The notes: generated from the letters alone by a model not told the origin. A stretch of 64,000 bases of DNA from Bacteroidota bacterium (GCA_023459355.1 JAEWUM010000048.1:14897-78896); one strand, 5' to 3'; shown: positions 9,334 through 19,854, numbered from the stretch's first letter. A program made the numbers and translations.

Positions 9334-12300
9334 TTATTTAATACATTTTTGATTGAAAGTCTGACCCTCAACATACAGCGTTACAATATACACTCCCGCT
9401 GGAAGATGTTTTACATTGAGACTGCTTTCCGAATCGCTTAAGTTTTTTTGTTCCAACCTGCGTCCACTCATATCCGAAACCTTAACAGTAATATCGTTAC
9501 TGCTTACAACAGTCTTCACTTCAAAACAATCAGTTAAAGAGTTGTAATAGACCTGCACATCCTGCTCGTTTAAAACTGATTTTACACTTGTTGCGGTAGT
9601 AGTCACCTGTTTCACTTCTGATGCATTCGAAACACAGATACCATCGGTAGCCCGGACTCTGTAATAATAGGTTTTATTTTCCTCAAGTCCTGTTACTACA
9701 TGTGACGTACCGGAGACTGCCACGCTTTGATACCCAGACACGGCATCTACAGCCTTTCCTTTGACATAGATATTCGCGATACGACTCGTCCCTCCACTAG
9801 TTACAATATAGGTAGATAAACCTGAAGTTCTCATTGAAGACGTCATTGTCCATCTTATTGAAACATTTTCCTGGTTATCGCAAGCAGTTGGCAAAGCCAG
9901 GTCTGTCAGCATGCTGGTAGGTCCATAAGCGGCGTTGGGCATAACCAAATCACTGTTGGGGACATCAATCCAGGCACCTGTATCGCTTAACCGGTACTGA
10001 ACTTTCATGTTTTTCGGACCGTTAGCAGAAGAGTATTGCCAGGAAGACAATGTCAATCCGGAATAACCAGTGGTATTCACATCTATCTGAAAATATTTTT
10101 TATATACTCCATTTTCCCAGCCTGTGGAAGAAATTGCGTAAGGATTGGTTTCAGACCCATCTCCTGCACCATAAGGAATTGCATTTGAATCATTTCCGGT
10201 TGCTGTACAGCTTATGAACTTATCTTTATTATTAGCAGTAAAGATATGGGGCCCGGCAACAGCTCCCGCTGCATATATTTCGGGGAACGTCCAGGCAGCA
10301 AGCACGGTTGAATCTGCAACCGCAAAATTTTCACGCTCTGAAATATCCAACAAATAATTGGTAGCAATGGGGTATGAATCCCAAGAAACTGTAAAACCAG
10401 TTGAGTTAACATCAGCTGCTTCGTTGACAACCGGACTGGCTGATATTCTCGGTTCACCCGTCAGCCACACATCATCGATGCGAATGCTGTTGGTTGAGGT
10501 CGCAGGCTTAACAAAGCGCAAGCCCAGACCATCAATTTCAGCATCTTCAGGCAAACTAAGGATAGGACTGCGATACCATCCGGAAGGTTGGAATATCTCA
10601 TTGAACAAGAAAAAGAGTTGAACCCAGGATGTTCCGTTCCAATAATACACCTCTAAATCGCTCCTTACATCTGAACTGGTTTTACTGTATCCAAAGGATA
10701 ATTGAATGTTTTTGAAAGCCGACGCATCAATACCATTGATGGCAAAACCTCTTTCTGTACCTGCTTCTTCCGCTTTGAAATAAACATTATTGCTCCCCGA
10801 ACATTCGGGATAAGTAGGTGTCGCTGTTACACTTACAACCGTTGATCTCACATCTGGCTGATTTGGACAGTCACCTGCACTAATCGTGACATTTGAATTG
10901 TGCCAGCCAGTCCAGTCTAAAACAGACGGATATGGACTTGTTGCAGACCCCTCGCCCATACTTTCAGTAAAGAAAACCTGTCGGTTATCGTTCTTGTCCG
11001 GCATCTTATTCAGGAATTCTGTAAAAACATTTCCAAAATCATCGGTAACACGCACTTTTATCTCTGCTGCAGGATCACGAGGGGTATAATAAAAAAGCGT
11101 TGGCGTGGTAGCAGGTTCCAAACTTGGTTTTCTGGCTGGTTTTGTCGAACCGATATAAAAATCATAGGCAACTGGATCATAACCGGTTGTTTTAATCATG
11201 CTACCTTTGAATACTCCATTTTCAAAGACTTCTACCTTCCAACCCGGAACATAATTCCAGACATTGACAACAACACTATTGCTAAAAGCACTCACAGAAC
11301 CAACAGGATAGACACGCATCTGATAATCCAGGGAACGGTTGGTCGACATGTAATAATGATTCACCAGTTTGTTGCCGCTGATTTCGAAAACACCATAACC
11401 ATTGGGACAGCCATCCACATTAAGATCACCTGCCCATGAATTACCCATGGTTGGGCTCAAGGTATACTCAACCATATCATTGTTTATCACAGTCTTATTC
11501 ATCCTGTGGGTATGCCCTGAGATAAACACAACCTTATAACCATTCAGGATGTTAATCAATTTACTGAGATTAGTCACACCAATACTTCCACCTCTTCGGT
11601 ATGCGGGAACATGCATGACGACAATGATGAGTTTGTTTTTATCAACATAGCTCAAATCCTGCTGCAACCAGTCCAGTTGTTCCTGTGTAATTTCTTCTTT
11701 GTAATCCGACCGGGTGTTATAAATGATATTGTCCAATGCCACAAAGTGACAGTCAGCACGGTTGAAAGAATAATAAGTCGGTCCGAAATAAGACTCGTAT
11801 ATATGAGATGCGGCATAATCGTTGCCCGTGGTTTTCTCATCGTGGTCATGATTTCCGATGACCTGATAAAATGGGAAAGATAATTTCTGAAATGCTTTTA
11901 CATAGTCGGGGTACATGGCAGGGGCATCCCAGAGTAAATCACCGGCAGTCATCCCGATAAAGGTAACATCACGGGGATAGGTGTTTTTCAACCATTCAAT
12001 ATGAGGTGTAGCCTCGGCAGTGAAGCGTTTCATATCGGCAGCAATTTGCGCCTGAGGATCGGCCATTACAGTGAGCACGAGATGCTCGTCTTTACTCTGT
12101 TTGGTGAGCGTAAAATCGACAGTAATGTTACTCGTGGTGCCTTTTATTGACTTATAAAAGCGGGGAATATTGCCCTCGTGAGGGACTGTAAAATCTGATG
12201 GTACTGAAATAAAAACATGTTTAGCCAGGTTGTTGCTGTTTAAGGAGTATTGACCATCGGTGTTTGTAGTGGTAACATGATAGCCATCGCTGACCACCAC

Positions 12301-12438
12301 ATTGGCAACACCGGCATTTTCAGGAGTAGAAACTTTTCCGGTAATAACGAATGAAGCAGTAGGAACCTGAGCTGACAAACCTGATACATACAGTCCGCCA
12401 ACTAACAATAAAACACCCACATACTTTTTTAAATTCAT
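9334..12438 (-). CDS. Large surface phosphoesterase with accessory beta domains, FnIII and T9SS tag
   Basis: 1034 aa. Signal peptide (1-24, ends LSAQ); MetallophosN about 28-115; metallophosphoesterase core about 118-350 (ADPQAQ, GDLLWD, GNHDHD, GHTHR); MetallophosC about 355-480; a beta-sandwich region about 490-650 with the DVYYWNGTSW-like lectin/anchor pattern; fibronectin III-like segments flanking a second beta domain (about 660-950); type A T9SS tag at the C-terminus (VKHLPAGVYIVTLYVEG). It is nearly a copy of the 7821-9266 enzyme with an added surface-targeting tail, which points to tandem duplication. The tag predicts export to the cell surface, so this may be the enzyme that meets the polymer or lipid first. 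Confidence 0.9.
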   Translation of the reverse strand: MNLKKYVGVLLLVGGLYVSGLSAQVPTASFVITGKVSTPENAGVANVVVSDGYHVTTTNTDGQYSLNSNNLAKHVFISVPSDFTVPHEGNIPRFYKSIKGTTSNITVDFTLTKQSKDEHLVLTVMADPQAQIAADMKRFTAEATPHIEWLKNTYPRDVTFIGMTAGDLLWDAPAMYPDYVKAFQKLSFPFYQVIGNHDHDEKTTGNDYAASHIYESYFGPTYYSFNRADCHFVALDNIIYNTRSDYKEEITQEQLDWLQQDLSYVDKNKLIIVVMHVPAYRRGGSIGVTNLSKLINILNGYKVVFISGHTHRMNKTVINNDMVEYTLSPTMGNSWAGDLNVDGCPNGYGVFEISGNKLVNHYYMSTNRSLDYQMRVYPVGSVSAFSNSVVVNVWNYVPGWKVEVFENGVFKGSMIKTTGYDPVAYDFYIGSTKPARKPSLEPATTPTLFYYTPRDPAAEIKVRVTDDFGNVFTEFLNKMPDKNDNRQVFFTESMGEGSATSPYPSVLDWTGWHNSNVTISAGDCPNQPDVRSTVVSVTATPTYPECSGSNNVYFKAEEAGTERGFAINGIDASAFKNIQLSFGYSKTSSDVRSDLEVYYWNGTSWVQLFFLFNEIFQPSGWYRSPILSLPEDAEIDGLGLRFVKPATSTNSIRIDDVWLTGEPRISASPVVNEAADVNSTGFTVSWDSYPIATNYLLDISERENFAVADSTVLAAWTFPEIYAAGAVAGPHIFTANNKDKFISCTATGNDSNAIPYGAGDGSETNPYAISSTGWENGVYKKYFQIDVNTTGYSGLTLSSWQYSSANGPKNMKVQYRLSDTGAWIDVPNSDLVMPNAAYGPTSMLTDLALPTACDNQENVSIRWTMTSSMRTSGLSTYIVTSGGTSRIANIYVKGKAVDAVSGYQSVAVSGTSHVVTGLEENKTYYYRVRATDGICVSNASEVKQVTTTATSVKSVLNEQDVQVYYNSLTDCFEVKTVVSSNDITVKVSDMSGRRLEQKNLSDSESSLNVKHLPAGVYIVTLYVEGQTFNQKCIK

Positions 12439-12505
12439 CCTGAAAGAATATGAAATATGGTTATAGAAATTCTTAATTTTTAATTCTTAATTCTTTAACA
12501 GAGTC

Positions 12506-12524
12506 GCAGGAATTTACCTCCTGC
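12506..12524 (-). other. Short hairpin in the gap before the large phosphoesterase gene
   Basis: GCAGGA (12506-12511) and TCCTGC (12519-12524) form a 6-bp stem in the 121-bp spacer 12439-12559, the longest gap in this part of the run. There is no T-run, so a processing or mRNA-stability element is as likely as anything; no promoter box is visible here. Confidence 0.3.
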
Positions 12525-12559
12525 AACCCTGTTTATCCAACACTTGTTTTCCTGATATG

Positions 12560-14083
12560 TTATTCGTTGGGCGCTTTGGTAACCTTAAAGTTATCAAAAA
12601 AGAACCTGTTCGATTTATTCAACCTGATTTGTTCCGAGTTTTCAATACCAGAGCGAATACGGAACTGTGTACGTGATGTTGCTCCATAAATGGTGGCTGT
12701 AACCGTTTTAAAAGATTCAGTTTGTTCCTGACCGGCATTGATCCACAATTCCACATTCATGAAATAACTTGTCAGAGCCTGACTGTTAATTGTTCCTCCA
12801 TTTCTGACTTCCAGCACGATACCGTCCAAATCCGGTGTGCCTCGCGCTGAAGCATACATTGCCACATCAAAAGTAATTTGTACATTTATCGATTTATACA
12901 GAGCAATTGAAGAGAATGGAGGTGAAATCAGATCACTACCAACACTGGTTTTCCCGATTTTCATTAAACCGAGACGTAAATAAGTTGATCCCAGCTCCTG
13001 GCTCCAGTTGTATTTATTAATAGTATCCCTTTGCTCAGGTGTAATATTGGAGTTAGTGAAGCCCAACTCATTAGTCGGGAAGTTAGCCGGAGTTCCTCCA
13101 AATGTTTCAACAGTTATCCATGAAAAGTCTTCGCTGAAATACTCATATCCAACAGGTGTACCATCATCCACAACCGTCTGGAAGATAACTTCCTCTCCGG
13201 TTTTCCCGGGATCCTCCAGTAAAATAATATCGTCGATCCGGTAATTAATTTTATTTGCAACCACTTTGTAGTAAACAGAGGAAAGGTCAGCAACCTTATA
13301 TTTGCTTTCTGCTTTAGCCCATCCGGACTGATTGCCGCTTCTGGTATATTTCAACGGCACCCAGCTTTCTCCGTCTTTGCTGATATACAGTTTCAGGTCA
13401 TTGGCATTGAAAGTTTCAGGCGCATAAATACCAAAACTCAGGTTGAAGTACTCATCATCTCTGGTGCCAACCGGTCCCCAGCTGTAAGCTGATTCCAATG
13501 TTGAAAACAGAATGTTATTCCCCCCGGAGGCATTTGTGTATCCTTCAGATGGATTCTGATTGTCAACCAAAGCAGTATTAGCTCCCGAATACTTCGTAAG
13601 CAAACTCCCGATACCGACTTTGGTCCATCCATCAAAGAAATTTACATCGACCTGTTGAGCAGCTTCTTTTCCCATATCTTCGAACAGGTAATAAATAACC
13701 TCATCTTTGCTGTTCTGTGTTACCTGTATTTCTTTTTTTGTACCATCATAGGTTTCCAATATAACCTTTGCTGAACGCGATTCTCCATCATTCAAAGGAG
13801 CTTCAAACGAGAGTGTGGTCTCACCGGTTCCACCCACAGGCGAAACCGACAACCATTCTTCTTCCTGCTCAATTTTGAGTGTCCAGTAAATATTGGAAAC
13901 AACATCCACTGTGGCCGTATTACCTTCTTCGTTCATTCCAAGTCTGCTAAGCGTAAGCGTTGAGGTGCTCAGATTTACCTGAGGCTGTAGTACCACTTCA
14001 TCTTCCACACAGGAAACTGCAAAAAATCCCAATGCAGCCATCAGCATGATGAAAGTAGTCCGTTTAAATAATGTCCTTTTCAT
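12560..14083 (-). CDS. BACON-domain surface lipoprotein
   Basis: 507 aa. Lipoprotein signal peptide with lipobox FFAVSC (Cys about 25). One BACON domain about 35-128 (SNIYWTLKI, EEWLSVSPVGG, IQVTQNS), a fold common in Bacteroidetes PUL proteins and usually a spacer or mucin/carbohydrate-binding module. The rest (about 135-507) holds two beta-sandwich segments ending in IDDIIL and FFFDNFKV, the pattern of choice-of-anchor/jelly-roll domains. No catalytic motif. Cotranscribed with susCD and phosphoesterases, so probably a surface substrate-binding protein (SGBP-like). Confidence 0.85.
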   Translation of the reverse strand: MKRTLFKRTTFIMLMAALGFFAVSCVEDEVVLQPQVNLSTSTLTLSRLGMNEEGNTATVDVVSNIYWTLKIEQEEEWLSVSPVGGTGETTLSFEAPLNDGESRSAKVILETYDGTKKEIQVTQNSKDEVIYYLFEDMGKEAAQQVDVNFFDGWTKVGIGSLLTKYSGANTALVDNQNPSEGYTNASGGNNILFSTLESAYSWGPVGTRDDEYFNLSFGIYAPETFNANDLKLYISKDGESWVPLKYTRSGNQSGWAKAESKYKVADLSSVYYKVVANKINYRIDDIILLEDPGKTGEEVIFQTVVDDGTPVGYEYFSEDFSWITVETFGGTPANFPTNELGFTNSNITPEQRDTINKYNWSQELGSTYLRLGLMKIGKTSVGSDLISPPFSSIALYKSINVQITFDVAMYASARGTPDLDGIVLEVRNGGTINSQALTSYFMNVELWINAGQEQTESFKTVTATIYGATSRTQFRIRSGIENSEQIRLNKSNRFFFDNFKVTKAPNE

Positions 14084-14110
14084 TTTTTTATCAGATTAGA
14101 AGTTTAATTT

Positions 14111-16078
14111 TTATTCCATTGAAACTACAAATTGTTTGGGTCTTGTCATTGTCTCGGTATAGTTATTACCAAACCTGTCAGTTACCGTAATCTCCAGCGT
14201 TGATGTTGAACTCCCGGCAATAACCTGAAACATGTGTGGATTATTACCGGTGGTAAAACCATCTGTAACAGAACCATTATCCCGCATACGCGGATAATCG
14301 TACGCTAATGTATGCAGTGGATCTTTTAAGAAAACCCGCTTCGTTGATAGTTTAGTCCCGTTTTCTTTCACATCGATTGACCATTCGGGATCATAATTCC
14401 AGATATTAATCAATACAGAATTATTAACCAACGAGGCATAATCGTCTTTCCGGTTTCCGCTTAATTTTTCCATGACCGGAAGCACATCACGACGACTAAA
14501 AAATGCTTTTACACTATTCATGTCGTAAGTGCGAAACTGTTTTGATTTGCTCAGTCCGATTCCTTTATAATACCATTTGATATCCTGACTGTTCACCTCG
14601 AACACAGCGTATCCGCTTGGAGAGCCATCAATACAAACATTCAGTCCGCTGGTTTTACCACTCCACCACCAGGTTTCGGATGTAGCTGCGATGTTGTGCT
14701 CCTGTATATTCGTGCCGATAGTCGTATAGCAATTGTTATGGGTGTGACCGTTCAGAAAATGCACATTGCTGAAACCATCGAAACACCGGTGAAACTCAGT
14801 CGCCTTATAAGAGGGATTAAATGTAAGCTGCGTTGTAAAGGTCGAATTATAGTTACTGGTACTTGGGCAATGGAAAGATACAATTACCGGTTTATTCTTG
14901 TCCTTCACAGCTGCTAAATCATCTTTTAACCAGTTTAGCTGTGTATTGGTTAAATACTTTTCATAATTCCTCTCCCCAACGGTTCCCAATAAGCCACCCG
15001 TGTTGATGAAAATCGTATTATCCAGAAAGATGTAGTGCACATCACCAATATCCATTGAATAATAGGTAGGACCAAGTGCTTTTTTGTATTTCTTTTCAGC
15101 ATCAAAATCATTGGCATAATACGGATCATTGTCATGATTTCCCATGACGTGGTACATGGGTGCAGGAAATGATGAAACCGTAGTCACATAATTTGAAATA
15201 TCATAATTTCTGCTGTACCAGTATCCATCCCAGCTCATGTCCCCCAACACAATGGTGTACACCGGCTTGTCTGTCTGACTTTCAACAAACTGCCTGGCTT
15301 CAACCATAAAACCATTGTTAAACTGCCCCATATCATTGTTGGATGTAGGCCCTCTGTTTGCCAGATGCATGTCGGTTGCAATCATAAGCACATGATTATC
15401 CTGCTGCACTTCAACCAATTCGAAATTATGTTGTTCGGCAGTTGTTGGTGCAGCAGTAAGCGTCGACCAGAAACCGGGAACTGCATTGTTGGTTGTTTTG
15501 GGCTGATATCCCGAAGGCGTACAGACAAAAACATAGCCATGCAATTTATCTGAATTAAGCCAGTAAAACCCATTTTCATCCGTTTCGGTCGTTGTAATCC
15601 CATCCGATACCCGAACTCCCTGAACCGGATTTGTCCCGCAATACACAGCTCCCTTAATGGTAGCGCCCTGTTTGTCGGGAACATTAAAATTCAGGATAAT
15701 CGTAATGGTTGTTGTTCCCAACTCCTGACGTTTCGTATCCCGCTGGACAAGAATGCTATATTGCCCGTTATTCAATGCTTCCGGGATAATAAAAGTTGCA
15801 TAGGTATTCGTGAAGGTAGCGATGGTTACTACAACCTCATCATCTCCGGCTTTAAAAATTATTTCATCCCCGGCAGCAAAGCCTTTCCCACTGATGGCCT
15901 GTGAATTTCCTTTCACCAGACTCATCTGCGAAGGGATAATCACATCCTTAATAAAGACTGTTTGCCCGGGATTATTCGGGTCGTCAGGATCCGGTTCAAT
16001 CTTTTCACACCCATACAGGATGGATGTGAAAAAAATGACTAACAACAATTTTACAAGACTATTTGGCGAAATATACAT
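14111..16078 (-). CDS. Phosphoesterase lipoprotein (calcineurin-like, MetallophosN/C family)
   Basis: 655 aa. Lipoprotein signal with lipobox ILYGC (Cys24); IPT/TIG-like beta domain about 40-128; MetallophosN about 135-222; catalytic core about 228-470 with the full set TDMH, GDMSWDG, GNHDND, SFHCP and NGHTHN; MetallophosC about 480-650. Unlike the two phosphoesterases downstream it keeps the canonical D-x-H in motif I. Family members cleave phosphomono- or phosphodiesters with two metal ions. Anchored by lipid, probably facing the periplasm or cell surface. Seven residues or so separate it from its neighbours' genes (16-28 bp gaps), so it is in the susCD operon. Confidence 0.9.
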   Translation of the reverse strand: MYISPNSLVKLLLVIFFTSILYGCEKIEPDPDDPNNPGQTVFIKDVIIPSQMSLVKGNSQAISGKGFAAGDEIIFKAGDDEVVVTIATFTNTYATFIIPEALNNGQYSILVQRDTKRQELGTTTITIILNFNVPDKQGATIKGAVYCGTNPVQGVRVSDGITTTETDENGFYWLNSDKLHGYVFVCTPSGYQPKTTNNAVPGFWSTLTAAPTTAEQHNFELVEVQQDNHVLMIATDMHLANRGPTSNNDMGQFNNGFMVEARQFVESQTDKPVYTIVLGDMSWDGYWYSRNYDISNYVTTVSSFPAPMYHVMGNHDNDPYYANDFDAEKKYKKALGPTYYSMDIGDVHYIFLDNTIFINTGGLLGTVGERNYEKYLTNTQLNWLKDDLAAVKDKNKPVIVSFHCPSTSNYNSTFTTQLTFNPSYKATEFHRCFDGFSNVHFLNGHTHNNCYTTIGTNIQEHNIAATSETWWWSGKTSGLNVCIDGSPSGYAVFEVNSQDIKWYYKGIGLSKSKQFRTYDMNSVKAFFSRRDVLPVMEKLSGNRKDDYASLVNNSVLINIWNYDPEWSIDVKENGTKLSTKRVFLKDPLHTLAYDYPRMRDNGSVTDGFTTGNNPHMFQVIAGSSTSTLEITVTDRFGNNYTETMTRPKQFVVSME

Positions 16079-16094
16079 GTTAAAAATTTAAATA

Positions 16095-18227
16095 TTAGTT
16101 TTTCAACTGGGTAATTCTTATGAAGCCCAGACGGTTAGTTCCGGAAGTACCAATATTACTTCCGTTGAGTGTCGCGCGTTCCTGGCTGTTAACTCTCAGG
16201 CGAATTACAAGATTCGATTTACCTTTCACAGCATCCGGCAGCTTGAATACATATTGCATCAGTTGCTGACTGTTATTGATATCACAAACCGTATAGTTGG
16301 ATACATAATTCCACTGATTGAACGGAGTATTCTCGGCTTCTGCCCATTCAATCGTAAAATGGGCAGGACCAGAAGTACTGCTCGATGATGAAAACTGCAG
16401 GTACAGAGCGCCCGGTCCGGTTGCATTCAGGGTACTGGTAGTAATTACCCAGGCTTCGCCCGAACTCCCTCCGGAAATACTGGACGATGGATTCCCCCAC
16501 CAATACTGCGTGTTGATACCTTGATACGACAAATTATTATTGTACGCAATCGTAGGAGTTCCGTCCGCATTCAGGTCGCATGGCTCCATCCTCGCCTGGG
16601 AAGCTACATAATAAAACGCTTCAGCACTGCTGGAAGTTTGCACATTTTGATTTACCCTTCCGGTATATTTGAGGGTACCTGTACCGATGTATGCTGTAAT
16701 CGTACTTAACGCAACCGTATTGGTTGGCCACGGTCCCATTTGCATAATGTCCTTTGAGAGCGCGGTATTCTTATCTGCTGAAACCTTGTTGTCTTCATTA
16801 TTCCGGATTCTGATAAAATAACTGGTTACGTTATTTTTCACCCGTTTCATAACAATACCGGTAAGTGAGCCAGAGCCCCATGGCATTACAATTTTAAACC
16901 TGTCGAGGAAAGAAGGTGAAGTGTACATCTTAACTGTATTTCCTTTCTTATCCCTTACCAAATGTCCGTAATTATCGGTATCATCGGCAAATGGTTCAGC
17001 TGTAGCAGTCCAGTTAGCAGGTTTCTTATTATAATACGTCTCTGTGATGTTCACATAGGTACCATAAGGCAACGGGAACTCAACTTCTTTCAATGTAACC
17101 AGCGCATTCTCATACTGATCCAGGTTCACGAGTTCAGTAATCTCAATTGGAGTTATCCCTGAAGTCGGAGTAGCATCGTGTACAAATGATGGCGAGAAGG
17201 ATTCAACTTTACTTGCCTTTGATGATGCATCAAGCACAAATGAAGCGCCATACATGTGTACCTTCACCTTTTCGTTCAGATTGAAGGTGTTGTCATCAGC
17301 GTTTGTAAATTCGATCCACACCCCTTTGTTACTTTCATCCTGAACTACCATCTGCGTTTTGGCAAGTGCCTGTTTACTACGATCGCTGATTACATACCCT
17401 TCGATGTACAGGTTATCGTCAATTGTCCCAACACCCGAAGGCCCGACACGCGACAACAAGTCCGCAACAGTTACCTTGGTTGCATTACTGAAATCATTGG
17501 CCAAATCCAGTTGTTTGATATACATGGTGACCGATTCTTCCACCCCAATCATGGAGAAAGTAATCGAACCCTCGCGTTGTACGGCAGGATTCTGACCGAT
17601 AATAATTTGTTGTGTTGAGTCGGTAACCTCACCAATTGTGATCCAGCTGTCGTTGGTAGTAGCCTGCCAGGCAATGTTGGCTGTTACCTTCACAACAAAT
17701 GTTTCACCCAGTGAAGATACAAATTTAGGTGTCGTTGAATAATTAATGGCCAAACTCGGTGGTGCAGGATCCTGACTAATAGAAATGCTACCCATTATTT
17801 GTCCGGCAACATTCAACAGGTTTATAGCATAATCCCTGGGATAAGCTGATAGATTAGGAGTTGCCTTGATGCCAAACCTGCCATCACCTTTTCCTTCCGC
17901 AGGCCATATTTCAACCCAGGTCTCGTGACCTTCTCCCGGCGACAATTTCCATTTTCCCACATTTGATTCCACATAGAAATACCGGCTGCCTCCCTGTTGA
18001 GGAAAACTGCAAATATAATCGGCTGGCAACAAAGAATCCATCTCGATACCATCCGAATTCTTATAGGTTATACCAAAGGCCACATCAGTACCACCGATAT
18101 CATCCGGTTTATCTTCATCGCACGAAGAAACCAATGCGCACCCTATGATTGTTACGAATAAAAGGAAGACACTTTTCCAGTTTCGTGTTTTTTGCATAAT
18201 ACGATTTATTTTCATTTTATTTTTCAT
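16095..18227 (-). CDS. BACON/DUF5689 surface lipoprotein
   Basis: 710 aa. Lipoprotein signal with lipobox LVSSC (Cys about 36). Two tandem BACON-like domains about 60-150 and 155-245 (each ends in a VxQ/IKQ strand), then a DUF5689 OB-fold-like domain about 250-480 (YIEGYVISDRS, VQDESNKGVWIEF), then a C-terminal beta-sandwich about 490-710 ending FIRITQL. DUF5689 proteins are usual neighbours of metallophosphoesterases and nucleases in Bacteroidetes. It is the first gene after susD, the common place for a surface substrate-binding lipoprotein. Binding role inferred. Confidence 0.85.
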   Translation of the reverse strand: MKNKMKINRIMQKTRNWKSVFLLFVTIIGCALVSSCDEDKPDDIGGTDVAFGITYKNSDGIEMDSLLPADYICSFPQQGGSRYFYVESNVGKWKLSPGEGHETWVEIWPAEGKGDGRFGIKATPNLSAYPRDYAINLLNVAGQIMGSISISQDPAPPSLAINYSTTPKFVSSLGETFVVKVTANIAWQATTNDSWITIGEVTDSTQQIIIGQNPAVQREGSITFSMIGVEESVTMYIKQLDLANDFSNATKVTVADLLSRVGPSGVGTIDDNLYIEGYVISDRSKQALAKTQMVVQDESNKGVWIEFTNADDNTFNLNEKVKVHMYGASFVLDASSKASKVESFSPSFVHDATPTSGITPIEITELVNLDQYENALVTLKEVEFPLPYGTYVNITETYYNKKPANWTATAEPFADDTDNYGHLVRDKKGNTVKMYTSPSFLDRFKIVMPWGSGSLTGIVMKRVKNNVTSYFIRIRNNEDNKVSADKNTALSKDIMQMGPWPTNTVALSTITAYIGTGTLKYTGRVNQNVQTSSSAEAFYYVASQARMEPCDLNADGTPTIAYNNNLSYQGINTQYWWGNPSSSISGGSSGEAWVITTSTLNATGPGALYLQFSSSSSTSGPAHFTIEWAEAENTPFNQWNYVSNYTVCDINNSQQLMQYVFKLPDAVKGKSNLVIRLRVNSQERATLNGSNIGTSGTNRLGFIRITQLKN

Positions 18228-18275
18228 CTGTAAAATTATAAATTGATGTCAGATGTAATATCCCCGATAATTGAC

Positions 18276-19841
18276 TTATTTAATTGCTGCTGCTGCCCTG
18301 CTCCACCAGACCGGTGTTCTCATATCATCACCACCTCCGTAATCAGCCTTCAGCCTATCCACTGCAACCTGATAGTTTGTAGGATTTGTCTTAGCCGTAT
18401 TAATTGGATATTCAAAACGCATAGGCAGGATGTGGTCGTTAAATGTACCAACCCCGATATTCAGTTTCGGGAAACCAGTACGACGGTAATCATGCCAGGC
18501 TTCGTAACCCACCCAGAACATCGCTATATATTTCTGGTTCAGGATATTTTCCAGTCTTCCATCGTAGGGAGCATAATTATCAATAAAATTGGTAATAGCT
18601 TCATCTGTAATCCCCGCTTTGTTCGGGTCAACACCCACCCAGTATTTTATGGATTCTGTGATTGCACTGCGATAGTAGGCAGAAGCCGCGTCATCGCCAC
18701 CCGGGATAGCACCTAATTTGGCGGCTTCACAAAGAATAAACAACACTTCATCATATTTCATCAATGAATAAGGTGAAGTATATCCTCCCAACACACTTTT
18801 GTTCAGTCGTGCTGAATTGTCCGAATCAGTATCCTGGGAACCAGCGCCACTGGCAACCCCTTTCCATGCTCCGCCACGTTGAACAAAGTAAGTGGAAATA
18901 CGCGGGTCATTCTGCTCATCCATCATACTTACAATTTGTTCAGCGGCATTTCTTCCGTTAAATGCTCCATCGGTCTGGTCACCAAAACTATTGATAAAAG
19001 GTGTAATACCCGAATAAAAAATTGTTGCGTTATCAGCATTGCTTGTAAAAACAGGATATTTAATCGGGTCATTGAGTATTTCATTGATTTTTTCGAAAAC
19101 AGTCAGTTCCTGCGTTCCGTCACCTGAAACAGTCATTTTCAGGTTACTGCGGTTACTTAATCTCATCAACAACCTCAGATAAAGTGAGTTGTTAAATTTC
19201 TTCCATTTAGCGATATTTCCACCATAAATCAGATCTTTCGATGGTGTTTTAATGGATTGATTTACATCGAATAAATTATTGGCTTTTTCAAGGGTTGCAA
19301 AAAGTTGTTTATAGACATCCTCCTGTTTATCAAATACCGGAAAAAGGGTTGTTTCTTCCACATAGTTATTGTCTTCATCGTAGTAGGGAAGACTGCGGAA
19401 AGCTTCACTGCAAGGAATATCACCAAAAATGTCCGTTGCATTTGACAGATACAGAGTCCTCAAAGTAAGCGCAATAGCTTCGGTATTAACATCCTTCTTT
19501 CCTTCCAGCCGTGCCAGTTGTCTCATGTGATTTGCATTGGCAGCCCAGACCAACAGACTGTTCCAGGTACTTGCCATCACCGAATTACCTATCACATACC
19601 TGTGATAAGCATTGTTTGAGGTTCCAGACACCGTGTACTGTATCAGTTCGCCCGTAAAAAGCCAGGTACGGTAGCGCATGCCGTCGGCACCGGAGAATAT
19701 CGTTTCCTCCAGGAGGTTAACCGGAGAAATATCCCAATACTTGGGAACATTCGGATTGTCGTTGAGTTCTTCAAATCCTGAACTGCATGAAAATTGAAAC
19801 GCGACAATCAAGGTCAGAATAATATAAATTAGGTTTTTCAT
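18276..19841 (-). CDS. SusD/RagB-family surface lipoprotein (SusD-like 2)
   Basis: 521 aa. Lipoprotein signal with Cys19 (lipobox FQFSC), followed by the FEELNDNPN opening typical of the SusD-like 2 family. Helical TPR-type pattern through the body, with the late motif QKYIAMFWVGYEAWHDYRRTG that marks this family. SusD proteins form the lid of the SusC transporter and capture ligand at the cell surface. It begins 13 bp after the susC stop, so the pair is translated together. The ligand is inferred from context to be a glycerophosphate-containing compound. Confidence 0.95.
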   Translation of the reverse strand: MKNLIYIILTLIVAFQFSCSSGFEELNDNPNVPKYWDISPVNLLEETIFSGADGMRYRTWLFTGELIQYTVSGTSNNAYHRYVIGNSVMASTWNSLLVWAANANHMRQLARLEGKKDVNTEAIALTLRTLYLSNATDIFGDIPCSEAFRSLPYYDEDNNYVEETTLFPVFDKQEDVYKQLFATLEKANNLFDVNQSIKTPSKDLIYGGNIAKWKKFNNSLYLRLLMRLSNRSNLKMTVSGDGTQELTVFEKINEILNDPIKYPVFTSNADNATIFYSGITPFINSFGDQTDGAFNGRNAAEQIVSMMDEQNDPRISTYFVQRGGAWKGVASGAGSQDTDSDNSARLNKSVLGGYTSPYSLMKYDEVLFILCEAAKLGAIPGGDDAASAYYRSAITESIKYWVGVDPNKAGITDEAITNFIDNYAPYDGRLENILNQKYIAMFWVGYEAWHDYRRTGFPKLNIGVGTFNDHILPMRFEYPINTAKTNPTNYQVAVDRLKADYGGGDDMRTPVWWSRAAAAIK

Positions 19842-19854
19842 TTGTTTAGTGATT

